64,000 nucleotides of DNA, from NCBI RefSeq assembly GCF_002111585.1, contig NZ_LUTP01000013.1:1-64000 (forward strand). Reading direction: 5' to 3'. Below, piece after piece: positions 43,795-53,538 of the stretch (the stretch's first letter is position 1; each line of letters starts with the position of its first letter). The notes under the pieces are model-generated. The model saw only the letters and a list, made by a program, of their open reading frames with translations, ran no database searches and was not told the DNA's origin. Made by a program: the position numbers and the translations under genes. The DNA comes from Lonsdalea iberica. Lineage in GTDB: Bacteria > Pseudomonadota > Gammaproteobacteria > Enterobacterales > Enterobacteriaceae.

Positions 43795-44760
43795 TCATTT
43801 ATCATCTGAATTGATGCCCGGAGCTTTGCTTACCTGCTGTTTTACCGGGAAAAAACGATGCCCAATCGCTGAAAACATCGCCCCAGCCACGACCACAAAA
43901 GCACCGATGTAACCAATAAAATTGAGCGAGAGAGGAGTAAAGACCGAAGGCCACCCCAATGCCAATAAATCGGAAAACAACAACGTGAACAAGGGGGTTA
44001 GCGTAATAATGGCGCTGACCTGAGCCGCCTGCCATCGCGCCATCGCCTCTGCCAGCGCACCATAACCTACAACCGTGTTTACGCCGCAAAATAACAGGCA
44101 TATCAGTTGCCAACTACTCATTTGAAACACGACGCCGGGTTTTGCTATCGGCGTAATAAAAATTACGCACAGTACATAGAGCAGAAACAGCAGCTGTTGG
44201 GATGACAGACGTCGTAGAAGGACTTTCTGAGCGACGCCATAAGTGACCCAGACCGTAGCGGCCCCCACACCTAATAACACGCCCAAGGTGTAATCACTCA
44301 ATCGAGTAAAAATCTCAATCAGGCTGGTATTAAAAAACATCAACAAACCGCTTAATAGCGTGATCGCGCCAATCACCTGCGTCACCCGCATCTTTTCTTT
44401 TAGAATGAGAACGCTGGCAAACATCATCCCAACGGGAGAGAGTTGGCCGATGACTTGAGAAGCGGTGGGGCTAAGATATTTTAATGATGAGCTGAACAGG
44501 ACAAAGTTACCCAGCAGCCCGCAAGTTGCGATAAGCAGCAATATCCACCAGCGCCGACGCCGCAGCAAACGAAATCGGGGTATCGTCCCTTTGAAGTAGA
44601 TAAGGATAAAAAGCCCGAACGCAGCCATCAGAAATCGATACCAAACAACGGTATACGGATCCATAACACTCAAAACTTGCTTCATGGCGATAGGCAAAGC
44701 GCCCCAGCAAACAGCCGTGGTTAAAGCCAGAGAAAGCCCCAAGCCTGCATTCTGTTTCAT
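43795..44760 (-). CDS. yhbE: EamA/DMT transporter YhbE
   Basis: A 321-residue inner-membrane protein with about ten helices in two EamA repeats. It lies between rpmA and obgE as in E. coli. Substrate unknown. Confidence 0.93.
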   Translation of the reverse strand: MKQNAGLGLSLALTTAVCWGALPIAMKQVLSVMDPYTVVWYRFLMAAFGLFILIYFKGTIPRFRLLRRRRWWILLLIATCGLLGNFVLFSSSLKYLSPTASQVIGQLSPVGMMFASVLILKEKMRVTQVIGAITLLSGLLMFFNTSLIEIFTRLSDYTLGVLLGVGAATVWVTYGVAQKVLLRRLSSQQLLFLLYVLCVIFITPIAKPGVVFQMSSWQLICLLFCGVNTVVGYGALAEAMARWQAAQVSAIITLTPLFTLLFSDLLALGWPSVFTPLSLNFIGYIGAFVVVAGAMFSAIGHRFFPVKQQVSKAPGINSDDK

Positions 44761-44804
44761 AGCGTTATCCGCAGCGGATGATGTTTACAGTATTGCCAAA
44801 CGAA

Positions 44805-44833
44805 AAAAGCCCTGCAACATGTGCAGGGCTTTT
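44805..44833 (-). terminator. rpmA terminator
   Basis: AAAAGCCCTGCA, 5-nt loop, TGCAGGGCTTTT, then T-run on the minus strand. It separates rplU-rpmA from yhbE-obgE; some readthrough is expected. Confidence 0.88.
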
Positions 44834-44853
44834 ATAAGGCTTAAAAACTGTAA

Positions 44854-45111
44854 TTATTCAGCAACGATGCTGATAAATTTACGGTTTTTAGGGCCTTTGA
44901 TTTCGAACTGAACTTTTCCGTTAGACAGTGCAAACAGCGTGTGGTCTTTACCACAACCAACGTTAGTGCCTGCATGGAACTTAGTACCACGCTGACGAAC
45001 GATGATGCTGCCTGCCAGAACGGATTCACCGCCGAAACGTTTTACGCCCAGGCGTTTGCTTTCTGAGTCACGGCCGTTACGAGTGGAACCGCCAGCTTTT
45101 TTATGTGCCAT
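44854..45111 (-). CDS. rpmA: 50S ribosomal protein L27
   Basis: An 85-residue protein whose N-terminus [20 protein letters not shown] reaches the peptidyl-transferase centre. It is 18 bp after rplU. Confidence 0.98.
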   Translation of the reverse strand: MAHKKAGGSTRNGRDSESKRLGVKRFGGESVLAGSIIVRQRGTKFHAGTNVGCGKDHTLFALSNGKVQFEIKGPKNRKFISIVAE

Positions 45112-45129
45112 TATTCGCTCTCCTAAGAC

Positions 45130-45465
<336 letters not shown>

Positions 45466-45698
45466 CTATTGATTTTGGAAGTGCGCTATAAATATTCACA
45501 ATAGGGCGCGAATTCTACGCAAAAATCCGAAGCATGACAAGTGCAGAATTGAGCAACATGAAGAAAAAGGATACAAGCCATTAACTGCCGTTTATCTGCG
45601 TCATTTTTCAAGTACAATCACCCCAACCTTTTCTTATTTAACGCCGATCAAGAACATCAGTACGGCGATAGCGTTGAAGAAATCAGCTGGCAGAAACA

Positions 45699-46670
45699 AT
45701 GAATCTAGAACAAATCACAGCGTTGAGCTCCCAGGATATGTCCGCCGTTAATACGATTATCCTGGAACATCTGTCCTCCGATGTCGCGCTTATCAATCAG
45801 TTGGGCCATTACATTGTCAGCGGCGGTGGGAAACGTATTCGGCCAATGATTGCTGTTCTGGCTGCCAGAGCTTTAGCCTATCAGGGCGACAAGCACGTTA
45901 CCGTTGCGGCGTTAATTGAATTCATCCACACCGCTACCCTGCTGCACGACGACGTTGTCGATGAATCTGACATGCGTCGGGGAAAAGCAACAGCAAATGC
46001 CGCCTTTGGCAACGCTGCCAGCGTCTTAGTCGGCGACTTTATCTATACACGCGCTTTTCAGATGATGACAGGGCTTGGTTCGTTGCAGGTTCTCACAGTG
46101 ATGTCCGATGCGGTCAACGTCATCGCAGAAGGCGAGGTATTGCAGTTGATGAACTGTAACGATCCTGATATCACCGAAGACAGCTACATGCGTGTGATTT
46201 ATAGCAAAACGGCACGCCTATTCGAAGCCGCCTCTCAGTCTTCCGCTATTCTGGCCGGCGCGACCGTTGAGCAAGAGAAAGCGTTAAGGGACTACGGACG
46301 TTATTTGGGAACCGCATTCCAGCTTATTGACGACTTGCTGGATTACAGCGCTGACGGCGAGACGCTGGGCAAAAATACCGGTGACGACCTTAACGAAGGC
46401 AAACCTACTTTACCGCTGCTGCATGCCATGCGTCATGGCACCCCAGAACAAAGCGCTATGATCCGTGAGGCGATTGAACACGGCAATGGCCGTCATTTGC
46501 TGACCCCGGTGCTTACGGCGATGCAGAAGTGCGGCTCTCTCGGCTACACACGCCAGCGAGCGGAAGAAGAAGCAGACAAAGCCATCAGCGTCCTGCAATG
46601 TCTGCCAGAAACCCCTTATCGCCTTGCCTTGGAAGGGTTGGCGCACATGGCCGTTCAGCGAGAGTTCTGA
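45699..46670 (+). CDS. ispB: octaprenyl diphosphate synthase
   Basis: A 323-residue trans-prenyltransferase making the ubiquinone/menaquinone side chain. The first Asp-rich motif is LLHDDVVDESDMRRG (about 82-96), and the second is QLIDDLLDY (about 208-216). Its 3' end overlaps the convergent Mu-like gene by 16 bp. E. coli has ispB next to sfsB/nlp. Confidence 0.97.
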   Translation: MNLEQITALSSQDMSAVNTIILEHLSSDVALINQLGHYIVSGGGKRIRPMIAVLAARALAYQGDKHVTVAALIEFIHTATLLHDDVVDESDMRRGKATANAAFGNAASVLVGDFIYTRAFQMMTGLGSLQVLTVMSDAVNVIAEGEVLQLMNCNDPDITEDSYMRVIYSKTARLFEAASQSSAILAGATVEQEKALRDYGRYLGTAFQLIDDLLDYSADGETLGKNTGDDLNEGKPTLPLLHAMRHGTPEQSAMIREAIEHGNGRHLLTPVLTAMQKCGSLGYTRQRAEEEADKAISVLQCLPETPYRLALEGLAHMAVQREF

Positions 46671-47050
46671 TCCTCCCTTTGGGCATCGCTCGCTTGCGGC
46701 GAGCTGCCCAGCCGAGCCAACATCGCCAGAGCGCCTTCATGCAGAATGTGGTTTATCAGTTGCGTGCGTTCGCTTCCCGTTAATTGATGATAAACCTGAA
46801 TCCACGTCGTCAATAACTCAGTCTCTGCCGGTGTGGCGTACTCTGGAGCAGGTGACTCCTCCATCATCAGCGAATGCTTAACGCTATCAGGTAAGCTCCA
46901 GATAGCGTATTCCACGCCTTTCCCCTGAACGCCTTTACGACGCCGTTTCTCCCAGCCGTTTTCTTTAGCCTTCTTATTCAGTCCCTGTCTGGACGTTGGT
47001 AATCCAGCCACACCCAATAATTCTTTAGTCGCAAACCACTTCTTATCCAT
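46655..47050 (-). CDS. Mu-type DNA-binding domain protein, copy A
   Basis: A 131-residue protein with the winged-helix DNA-binding domain shared by the Mu repressor c and MuA transposase N-termini. The core is WFATKELLGVAGLPTSRQGL (about residues 4-23), then WEKRRRKGVQGKGVEYAIWS (about 32-51). It is a paralogue of the gene at 47289 (WFATSELVGIGGLPKSRQGL, then WEKRRRKGVQGRGVEYSIHS) over its full length. No transposase catalytic domain follows, so this is a stand-alone regulator-type protein. Start at 47050 is chosen for MDKKWFAT; an upstream ATG at 47089 is possible. Probable domesticated Mu-like repressor. Confidence 0.8.
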   Translation of the reverse strand: MDKKWFATKELLGVAGLPTSRQGLNKKAKENGWEKRRRKGVQGKGVEYAIWSLPDSVKHSLMMEESPAPEYATPAETELLTTWIQVYHQLTGSERTQLINHILHEGALAMLARLGSSPQASDAQREDQNSR

Positions 47051-47288
47051 ATATCCCTCCGCGTTGGCCTGACATTCCATGCTTAACAATTCCCAATAGG
47101 ACGAGAGTAGACAACAAGATTACATAAAGTTTCCACATAATAGATCAACATAAAGGAAAGCTCTAATCATTAAGCATAAGAAGAGTCGTAATGCGTTAAC
47201 GCACTATAAAACGTGAAGCCAGGGGGTAGATAAAGAAGGTATAAGCACAAGAATCGCTGCCATTCCTGCAACAGGAATGGCAGGAAGA

Positions 47289-47684
47289 TCATTCAGAGGT
47301 CTCGTTTGTAATGGGTGAGGTAGAGGGAGCGTACAACCCTAACTGTTTAAGAGTCGCATAGACGCCTTCCCGCATAATGTAGCTAATCAACTTTTCGCGT
47401 TCAGAGACTGAAAGCTGCTGATATATCTGCATCCACACCGGTAGCATATCCGATGGCTTCGCTGAATATTCTCCGGGTGTCTCCTGCATCAGCAATAAAG
47501 ACTGCTGTACAGATTCGGGCAAGCTGTGGATAGAATATTCAACTCCACGCCCTTGCACACCTTTTCTGCGACGTTTTTCCCAACCATCTTCTCGGGCACG
47601 TTTATTCAATCCTTGCCGTGATTTAGGGAGTCCGCCGATGCCAACCAACTCGCTGGTCGCAAACCACTCTTTTTTCATGTCCAT
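47289..47684 (-). CDS. Mu-type DNA-binding domain protein, copy B
   Basis: A 131-residue paralogue of the gene at 46655, same length and same domain. It carries the Mu-type winged helix in the N-terminal half and a helical C-terminal half (WMQIYQQLSVSEREKLISYI) that may oligomerise. It is divergent from nlp, the arrangement of c and ner in phage Mu. The intergenic region holds a 12-bp inverted repeat. Function inferred, not shown. Confidence 0.8.
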   Translation of the reverse strand: MDMKKEWFATSELVGIGGLPKSRQGLNKRAREDGWEKRRRKGVQGRGVEYSIHSLPESVQQSLLLMQETPGEYSAKPSDMLPVWMQIYQQLSVSEREKLISYIMREGVYATLKQLGLYAPSTSPITNETSE

Positions 47685-47735
47685 TTCATCCCGATAGTGC
47701 TACTCATTACAAAAAAAGATTTATTGGGAAATTAA

Positions 47736-47776
47736 TTTGGAAATAATTAGAAAACTGATGATATATTATTTCCAAA
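47736..47776. promoter_or_regulatory. inverted repeat, candidate operator of the Mu-like switch
   Basis: TTTGGAAATAAT at 47736-47747 and its exact reverse complement ATTATTTCCAAA at 47765-47776, separated by 17 bp. A further half-site-like TTGGGAAAT lies just left. A close match, TTTCCACATAAT, lies at 47130-47141 upstream of copy A. The position between divergent copy B and nlp makes it a likely repressor or Ner site. Confidence 0.6.
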
Positions 47777-47866
47777 TAATGGTTTTTTAGTTAATGAAAC
47801 CATTTAACCCAATTCGTTAGTTATACCACTAATACACTGTCGTCTTATAGCACTAAGGGAAGGATT

Positions 47867-48130
47867 ATGAATTCAAGGAAACATGACTGGCACCCTGCTG
47901 ATATCATCGCGGCGTTGAAGAAAAAAGGTACCACCCTTGCCGCGGTATCACGGTCTGCCGGATTAAGTTCGTCCACGCTTGCTAATGCTATATCTCGCCC
48001 ATGGCCGAAAGGAGAGTGGCTGATTGCGGACGCGTTAGGGGTTCATCCTGCCGAAATTTGGCCCAGTCGGTACTACAATCCTGAAACGAATGAACTGATC
48101 GATCGGAAAAAATTGATTCGGCCGCAGTGA
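47867..48130 (+). CDS. nlp: Ner-like DNA-binding transcriptional regulator (Nlp/SfsB)
   Basis: An 87-residue helix-turn-helix protein of the Mu Ner family. The HTH is ALKKKGTTLAAVSRSAGLSS (about 17-36), followed by the family motif ISRPWPKGEWLIADALGVHP. The E. coli homologue beside ispB is SfsB (Nlp), linked to maltose gene expression. SD GGAAGG lies at about 47859. A strong bidirectional terminator follows. Confidence 0.9.
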   Translation: MNSRKHDWHPADIIAALKKKGTTLAAVSRSAGLSSSTLANAISRPWPKGEWLIADALGVHPAEIWPSRYYNPETNELIDRKKLIRPQ

Positions 48131-48167
48131 ACAAAAAGCCGGAGAAAGAATTCTCCGGCTTTTTGTT
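48130..48167. terminator. bidirectional terminator between nlp and mdh
   Basis: A perfect 17-bp stem with loop AGAA, from AACAAAAAGCCGGAGAA to TTCTCCGGCTTTTTGTT, with T-runs on both strands. Confidence 0.92.
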
Positions 48168-48192
48168 CAAGTGTTAGACGTACCAGTAACGG

Positions 48193-49131
48193 CTACTTAT
48201 TGACGAAGGCGACGCCCATCGCAATGTCTTCTTGTAACGTCTCCAGCATCTCGTCCAGAGAACGCTGCTCGAAGTCGCTCAGAGAACCAATAGGCATACG
48301 TTGGGCAATGCCCTCTTTGCCCAGTAACAACGGCTGAGCGAAGAAGCGGGCGTATTCGCTATCGCTTTCAACGTAAGCACATTCAACAATATCGCCTTCG
48401 CCTTGCAACGCGCGAACCAAAGAGACGCCGAAACGTGCGGCTGCCTGCCCCATAGACAAGGTAGCAGAGCCTCCTCCGGCTTTGGCTTCAACGACTTCCG
48501 TGCCCGCGTGCTGAATGCGATCCGTCAGCTCAGCCGCTTCTTGTTCGGTAAAGCTGAGTCCAGGAATCTGCGACAACAACGGCAGAATAGTCACGCCGGA
48601 GTGTCCCCCAATCACAGGCACTTCGATGTCCTGCGGTTGCTTGTCTTTGAGCTCGGCGACAAAGACATTGGAACGAATGATATCTAGCGTGGTGACACCG
48701 AAGAGTTTGTTTCGATTATAAACCCCAGCCTTTTTCAACACTTCTGCGGCAATCGCCACGATGGTGTTTACCGGATTGGTGATAATGCCAAGGCAGGCGT
48801 TAGGGCAAACATGAGCGACTTGTTCAACCAAGTTACGGACGATGCCGGCATTCACGTTAAACAGGTCAGAACGATCCATGCCCGGCTTACGAGCAACACC
48901 GGCGGAGATGAGAACGACGTCAGCCCCACTCAGTGCGGGAGTCGCATCTTCACCGCAAAAACCTTTGATTTTTACCGCGGTGGGTATATGGCTTAGATCT
49001 ACAGCAACACCTGGCGTTACGGGCGCAATATCATAAAGCGATAGCTCTGAGCCTGAAGGAAGCTGGGTTTTGAGAAGAAGTGCCAGAGACTGACCGATAC
49101 CGCCGGCGGCTCCAAGAACAGCAACTTTCAT
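48193..49131 (-). CDS. mdh: malate dehydrogenase
   Basis: A 312-residue NAD-dependent TCA-cycle enzyme. It has the nucleotide-binding [18 protein letters not shown] (residues 4-21), the substrate Arg loop [15 protein letters not shown] (about 76-90) and the catalytic His in [12 protein letters not shown] (about 177). Divergent from argR as in E. coli. Confidence 0.98.
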   Translation of the reverse strand: MKVAVLGAAGGIGQSLALLLKTQLPSGSELSLYDIAPVTPGVAVDLSHIPTAVKIKGFCGEDATPALSGADVVLISAGVARKPGMDRSDLFNVNAGIVRNLVEQVAHVCPNACLGIITNPVNTIVAIAAEVLKKAGVYNRNKLFGVTTLDIIRSNVFVAELKDKQPQDIEVPVIGGHSGVTILPLLSQIPGLSFTEQEAAELTDRIQHAGTEVVEAKAGGGSATLSMGQAAARFGVSLVRALQGEGDIVECAYVESDSEYARFFAQPLLLGKEGIAQRMPIGSLSDFEQRSLDEMLETLQEDIAMGVAFVNK

Positions 49132-49516
49132 CTTAAATTCCTTATTTTATTATCATTAGTTAAATATGCCGTGGATTTGTTTCGTTACAAACGTCCGTGC
49201 TCATAATAAAAAGTAGAATCAGGCAGCCAATCAACGCGTCGAGAGCGCATCGAGGCTCATAATAAATTAAAATCCACATAGGTTACAAAATTGTAACTAA
49301 GGTAATTAAAGTAATAGGACGCTATGCCAGACAGAATTCATCCTGTTCATTACCTGAACACATACAGATTAATCATGGCAAAAAAATAACAACGCGCAGC
49401 ATTTGCGTAACACCACGATCACCTTTGTGTGAGTAGGCGCACATTCTCCATTTTTATTTTCGACTAGCAACTTTTTCCTTACCCATGCCTATTCTATCGA
49501 TTGGTTAGGCGCCTAC

Positions 49517-49534
49517 ATTGCATAAAAATTCATT
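49517..49534. promoter_or_regulatory. ARG box upstream of argR
   Basis: ATTGCATAAAAATTCATT, close to the 18-bp ArgR palindrome (TGAAT-4-ATTCA type). It lies 46 bp before the argR ATG and supports autoregulation. The second box of the usual pair was not clear by eye. The rest of 49132-49516, the mdh/argR divergent promoter region, shows no other gene. Confidence 0.65.
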
Positions 49535-49580
49535 TAACCGCATAATATAGCCATGAATAACTTTGATGGACCGCAGCCAA

Positions 49581-50051
49581 ATGCGTCATTCAACTAAGCA
49601 AGAAGATTTGGTTAAGGCGTTCAATGCGCTATTAAAAGAAGAAAAATTCAGTTCTCAGAGCGAGATTGTGCAGGCATTGCAGGACGAGGGATTTGAAAAT
49701 ATTAACCAATCCAAAGTGTCGAGGATGCTCACCAAATTTGGCGCAGTTCGTACGCGTAACGCCAAGATGGAGATGGTTTACTGCCTCCCCGCTGAACTTG
49801 GCGTGCCGACCACATCCAGTCCCTTGAAGAATCTGGTGCGGGACGTGGACTTTAATGAATCCGTCGTCGTCATTCACACCAGCCCGGGTGCTGCACAGCT
49901 CATCGCTCGTCTATTGGATTCTCTGGGAAAATCGGAGGGGATTCTCGGGACAATCGCCGGGGATGACACCATATTCACTACCCCGGCAAAGGGGTTCAGC
50001 GTGAAGCAGCTCTACGAAGCCATTCTCTCTTTGTTCGAACAAGAACTCTAA
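49581..50051 (+). CDS. argR: arginine repressor ArgR
   Basis: A 156-residue hexameric repressor/activator that binds ARG boxes with L-arginine as corepressor. The winged-helix N-terminal domain has [20 protein letters not shown]. The C-terminal arginine-binding domain has the [10 protein letters not shown] motif. Start at 49581 ([10 protein letters not shown]) matches E. coli; upstream TTG/ATG at 49563-49566 would add six residues. Confidence 0.97.
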   Translation: MRHSTKQEDLVKAFNALLKEEKFSSQSEIVQALQDEGFENINQSKVSRMLTKFGAVRTRNAKMEMVYCLPAELGVPTTSSPLKNLVRDVDFNESVVVIHTSPGAAQLIARLLDSLGKSEGILGTIAGDDTIFTTPAKGFSVKQLYEAILSLFEQEL

Positions 50052-50057
50052 GCCGCC

Positions 50058-51071
50058 TTAGAGAGACGGCAACTCCGCCAGCGGCCAACGCGGCCGCACC
50101 GTTACACCTAATGACGTTTCCCCACCTTGCTGCAGACGGATGGCGCCTGCGTAGGCGATCATCGCGCCATTATCCGTACAGAACTCGGGACGGGCATAAA
50201 ACACTTCGCCACCGCGTTTAGCCATGACCTCGGCCAGCCTCTCCCGCAACGTACGGTTAGCGCTGACTCCGCCGGCGATGACGAGTCGTTTAAATCCGGT
50301 GTCATCCAGCGCACGTCGGCACTTGATCGCCAACGTATCCACCACCGCATCTTCAAATGCACGTGCGATATCCGCCTGGGTCTGCTCATCGTTGCCCTGT
50401 GCACGGATAGTGTTTGCGGCAAAAGTTTTCAGCCCGGAAAAACTGAAATCCAACCCAGGTCGGTCGGTCATAGGCCGTGGAAAAGTGAAGCGTCCAGCCT
50501 GCCCGGACTGCGCCATTTTTGACAACAGCGGGCCGCCGGGATAATCGAGTCCCAGCAGCTTGGCCGTTTTATCAAACGCTTCTCCAGCCGCATCGTCGAT
50601 TGACTCACCCAACAAGCGATATTCGCCGATCCCCGTCACACTGATTAACTGGGTGTGCCCACCAGAGACCAAAAGCGCAACAAAGGGAAACGCCGGAGGA
50701 TTCTCTTCCAGCATGGGGGCCAGCAGGTGCCCTTCCATATGATGTACCGGGATAGCCGGCACATCCCACGCGAATGCTAAGGAGCGCCCGACCGTCGCGC
50801 CAACCAGCAGCGCGCCGACCAATCCAGGCCCCGCGGTATAGGCGATCCCGTCGATGTCTTTACGCTGCATCCCGGCTTCCTGCAATGCCGCTTGAATCAA
50901 GGGTACGGTTTTACGGACGTGATCGCGTGAAGCCAGCTCAGGGACCACACCGCCATAATCCGCGTGCAGTTTTACCTGGCTGTAGAGCTGGTTTGCCAGC
51001 AGACCGGCTTCAGTGTCATAAATCGCGACTCCCGTTTCATCACAGGACGTTTCAATACCCAATACGCGCAT
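50058..51071 (-). CDS. tsaD: tRNA N6-adenosine threonylcarbamoyltransferase TsaD
   Basis: A 337-residue ASKHA-fold protein that transfers the threonylcarbamoyl group to make t6A37 in tRNA. Metal-binding His residues are in [11 protein letters not shown] (about 110-120), with the Gly-rich [11 protein letters not shown] next. The N-terminus is [19 protein letters not shown]. Divergent from rpsU-dnaG-rpoD. Confidence 0.97.
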   Translation of the reverse strand: MRVLGIETSCDETGVAIYDTEAGLLANQLYSQVKLHADYGGVVPELASRDHVRKTVPLIQAALQEAGMQRKDIDGIAYTAGPGLVGALLVGATVGRSLAFAWDVPAIPVHHMEGHLLAPMLEENPPAFPFVALLVSGGHTQLISVTGIGEYRLLGESIDDAAGEAFDKTAKLLGLDYPGGPLLSKMAQSGQAGRFTFPRPMTDRPGLDFSFSGLKTFAANTIRAQGNDEQTQADIARAFEDAVVDTLAIKCRRALDDTGFKRLVIAGGVSANRTLRERLAEVMAKRGGEVFYARPEFCTDNGAMIAYAGAIRLQQGGETSLGVTVRPRWPLAELPSL

Positions 51072-51278
51072 TGCTGTTTTTCACTCTCGGTTACGGTTAA
51101 CAAGCGGCTTGCTTCAAGCGGCGAATAGTCTACCATAAGCGCTCCCATTTGAGCGTGGACATAAGACCGCGAGGTTTGTTATTGCCGCAGTGCTTTACAA
51201 CAGCCTCGTAGTTGCAGTAGAATTCCGCACCATTTTGAAAAGGCTGGCACCAGGTCAGCGACAAACCGAATTTATTGA

Positions 51279-51506
<228 letters not shown>

Positions 51507-51565
51507 TTTTAGGAGGTGCCGCCTCCGATCGCGTGATTAATCCGCAGACTTAGCAGTTGCATACG

Positions 51566-51599
51566 AAGGCCGTGCATTTCCGAAAGGAATGCGCGGCTT
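51566..51599 (+). terminator. internal terminator between rpsU and dnaG
   Basis: AAG(G)CCGTGCATT(T)CC, loop GAAA, GGAATGCGCGGCTT, then GTTGTCGTTT. It corresponds to the E. coli rpsU-dnaG terminator that lowers DnaG levels relative to S21. Confidence 0.7.
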
Positions 51600-51631
51600 G
51601 TTGTCGTTTATAAGCTATGAATCAGGGGCTT

Positions 51632-53386
51632 ATGGCTGGACGAATCCCACGCGTATTTATTGGTGACCTGTTGGCTCGCACCGACATCGTCGACTTGATC
51701 GACGCGCGCGTGAAGCTGAAGAAACAGGGCAAGAATTATCACGCGTGTTGTCCATTTCATCACGAGAAGACCCCTTCGTTCACCGTTAACGGCGACAAGC
51801 AGTTCTATCACTGCTTTGGTTGCGGCGCCCATGGTAATGCCATCGATTTTTTGATGAATTTCGACAGGCTGGAGTTTGTTGAAAGCATTGAAGAACTGGC
51901 GACCATGCACGGCCTTGAGGTGCCTTACGAGGCCGGTTCAGGGCCCACTCAGCTTGAACGTCATCAGCGGCAAAGTCTGTACGAGCTGATGGAACAATTA
52001 AGCGCGTATTACCAACAGACTCTACATCAGCCCGCCGGCACCCCAGCCAAAACCTATCTGGCGAAACGTGGTCTAACTGACGACATCATCAGGCATTTTG
52101 CGATTGGATGTGCGCCGCCCGGTTGGGATAACGCGTTAAAACGTTTTGGCCGCAGCAGCGAAGATAAAAGAACGCTGAACGATGCGGGCATGTTGGTGAC
52201 TAACGATCAAGGGCGCACTTACGACCGGTTCCGCGAACGCGTTATGTTTCCTATTCGGGACAAACGAGGACGCGTTATCGCCTTTGGCGGTCGAGTATTG
52301 GGGGACAGTGTTCCCAAATACCTTAACTCGCCGGAAACGGAAATCTTTCATAAGGGTCGCCAGCTTTACGGCCTGTATGAAGCCCAGCAAAAACACCCCG
52401 AGCTCAGACAGCTATTGGTGGTTGAAGGGTACATGGACGTCGTCGCTCTGGCGCAGTTCGGCATTGACTATGCCGTGGCTTCGCTGGGGACGTCAACGAC
52501 CGCTGATCACATTCAGCTGCTCTTCCGCGCCACCGACCGTGTTGTCTGCTGTTACGACGGTGATAGAGCCGGGCGGGATGCGGCATGGCGCGCGCTGGAA
52601 ACCGCCCTGCCTTATTTGGACGATGGACGCCAACTGCTGTTCATGTTTTTACCTGATGGCGAAGACCCGGACACGCTGGTGAGGCAAGAAGGAAAGGCCG
52701 CTTTTGAGCAGCGTATCGAACAGGCAATGCCGCTATCTTCATTCCTGTTCGACACGCTGTTGCAGCAGGTCGACATGAGCACGCCGGATGGCCGCACCAA
52801 GCTGAGCACGTTGGCGCTGCCGCTGATCGGTCAGGTGCCGGGCGAGACGCTGCGGTTGTATTTGCGCCAGCAGTTGGGCAAAAAACTGGGATTGCTGGAT
52901 GATTCCCAGCTTGATCGTTTGATGCCTAAGACGACGGAGCACTCATCGTCTTATCAGCCTCCACGGCTAAAAGTCACAACTATGCGTATACTGATAGGAC
53001 TTTTAGTACAAAACCCCCGGCTGGCGGCCGAGGTGCCTGAGCTGGCTCTGGAAGGCAGTGACGAAAGTAAAATGGCGGGACTGGGCTTATTCCTCGATCT
53101 GGTTCAGACCTGCAATGAAAGTCCAGGCATGAGCATGGGGCTGTTGTTGGAAAGATATCGCGACAGTCAATATCGCAAACAGCTTGAAACCATGGCCGCC
53201 TGGAACCATATGATCGTAGATGAGGAGATCGAGGAAAAATTCAGGATTAGCCTGGCTGAACTTTACGATCAATTGCTGCAGCTTCGTCTGGACACACTGA
53301 TAGCCCGAGACCGAACACATGGGCTCAGCGCGGAAGAACGAAAGGAACTCTGGTCATTGCAGCTGGCCCTTACAAGAAAAAACTGA
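51632..53386 (+). CDS. dnaG: DNA primase
   Basis: A 584-residue primase. The CHC2 zinc finger (CCPFHHEKTPSFTVNG, then CFGCGAHG; about 39-68) is followed by the TOPRIM domain (LVVEGYMDVVALAQFG, about 263-278, with DGDRAGRDA). The C-terminal domain binds DnaB helicase. The start at 51632 (MAGRIPRVFIGDLL) has AGGGG upstream and matches E. coli; an in-frame ATG at 51617 is ignored. Confidence 0.97.
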   Translation: MAGRIPRVFIGDLLARTDIVDLIDARVKLKKQGKNYHACCPFHHEKTPSFTVNGDKQFYHCFGCGAHGNAIDFLMNFDRLEFVESIEELATMHGLEVPYEAGSGPTQLERHQRQSLYELMEQLSAYYQQTLHQPAGTPAKTYLAKRGLTDDIIRHFAIGCAPPGWDNALKRFGRSSEDKRTLNDAGMLVTNDQGRTYDRFRERVMFPIRDKRGRVIAFGGRVLGDSVPKYLNSPETEIFHKGRQLYGLYEAQQKHPELRQLLVVEGYMDVVALAQFGIDYAVASLGTSTTADHIQLLFRATDRVVCCYDGDRAGRDAAWRALETALPYLDDGRQLLFMFLPDGEDPDTLVRQEGKAAFEQRIEQAMPLSSFLFDTLLQQVDMSTPDGRTKLSTLALPLIGQVPGETLRLYLRQQLGKKLGLLDDSQLDRLMPKTTEHSSSYQPPRLKVTTMRILIGLLVQNPRLAAEVPELALEGSDESKMAGLGLFLDLVQTCNESPGMSMGLLLERYRDSQYRKQLETMAAWNHMIVDEEIEEKFRISLAELYDQLLQLRLDTLIARDRTHGLSAEERKELWSLQLALTRKN

Positions 53387-53538
53387 TTACCGAGGCTTAA
53401 TTGCCGATGAATAGTAGGGTTGAACCCTACAGAGTGCCGTGACGGGGGCTGCGGCGATAGCAAAAACCCCTACTGTTATTGTCAGCGATTACGCTGACCG
53501 ACACCAACCCAAATACTCTGAAGTGTGGATACCGTCTT

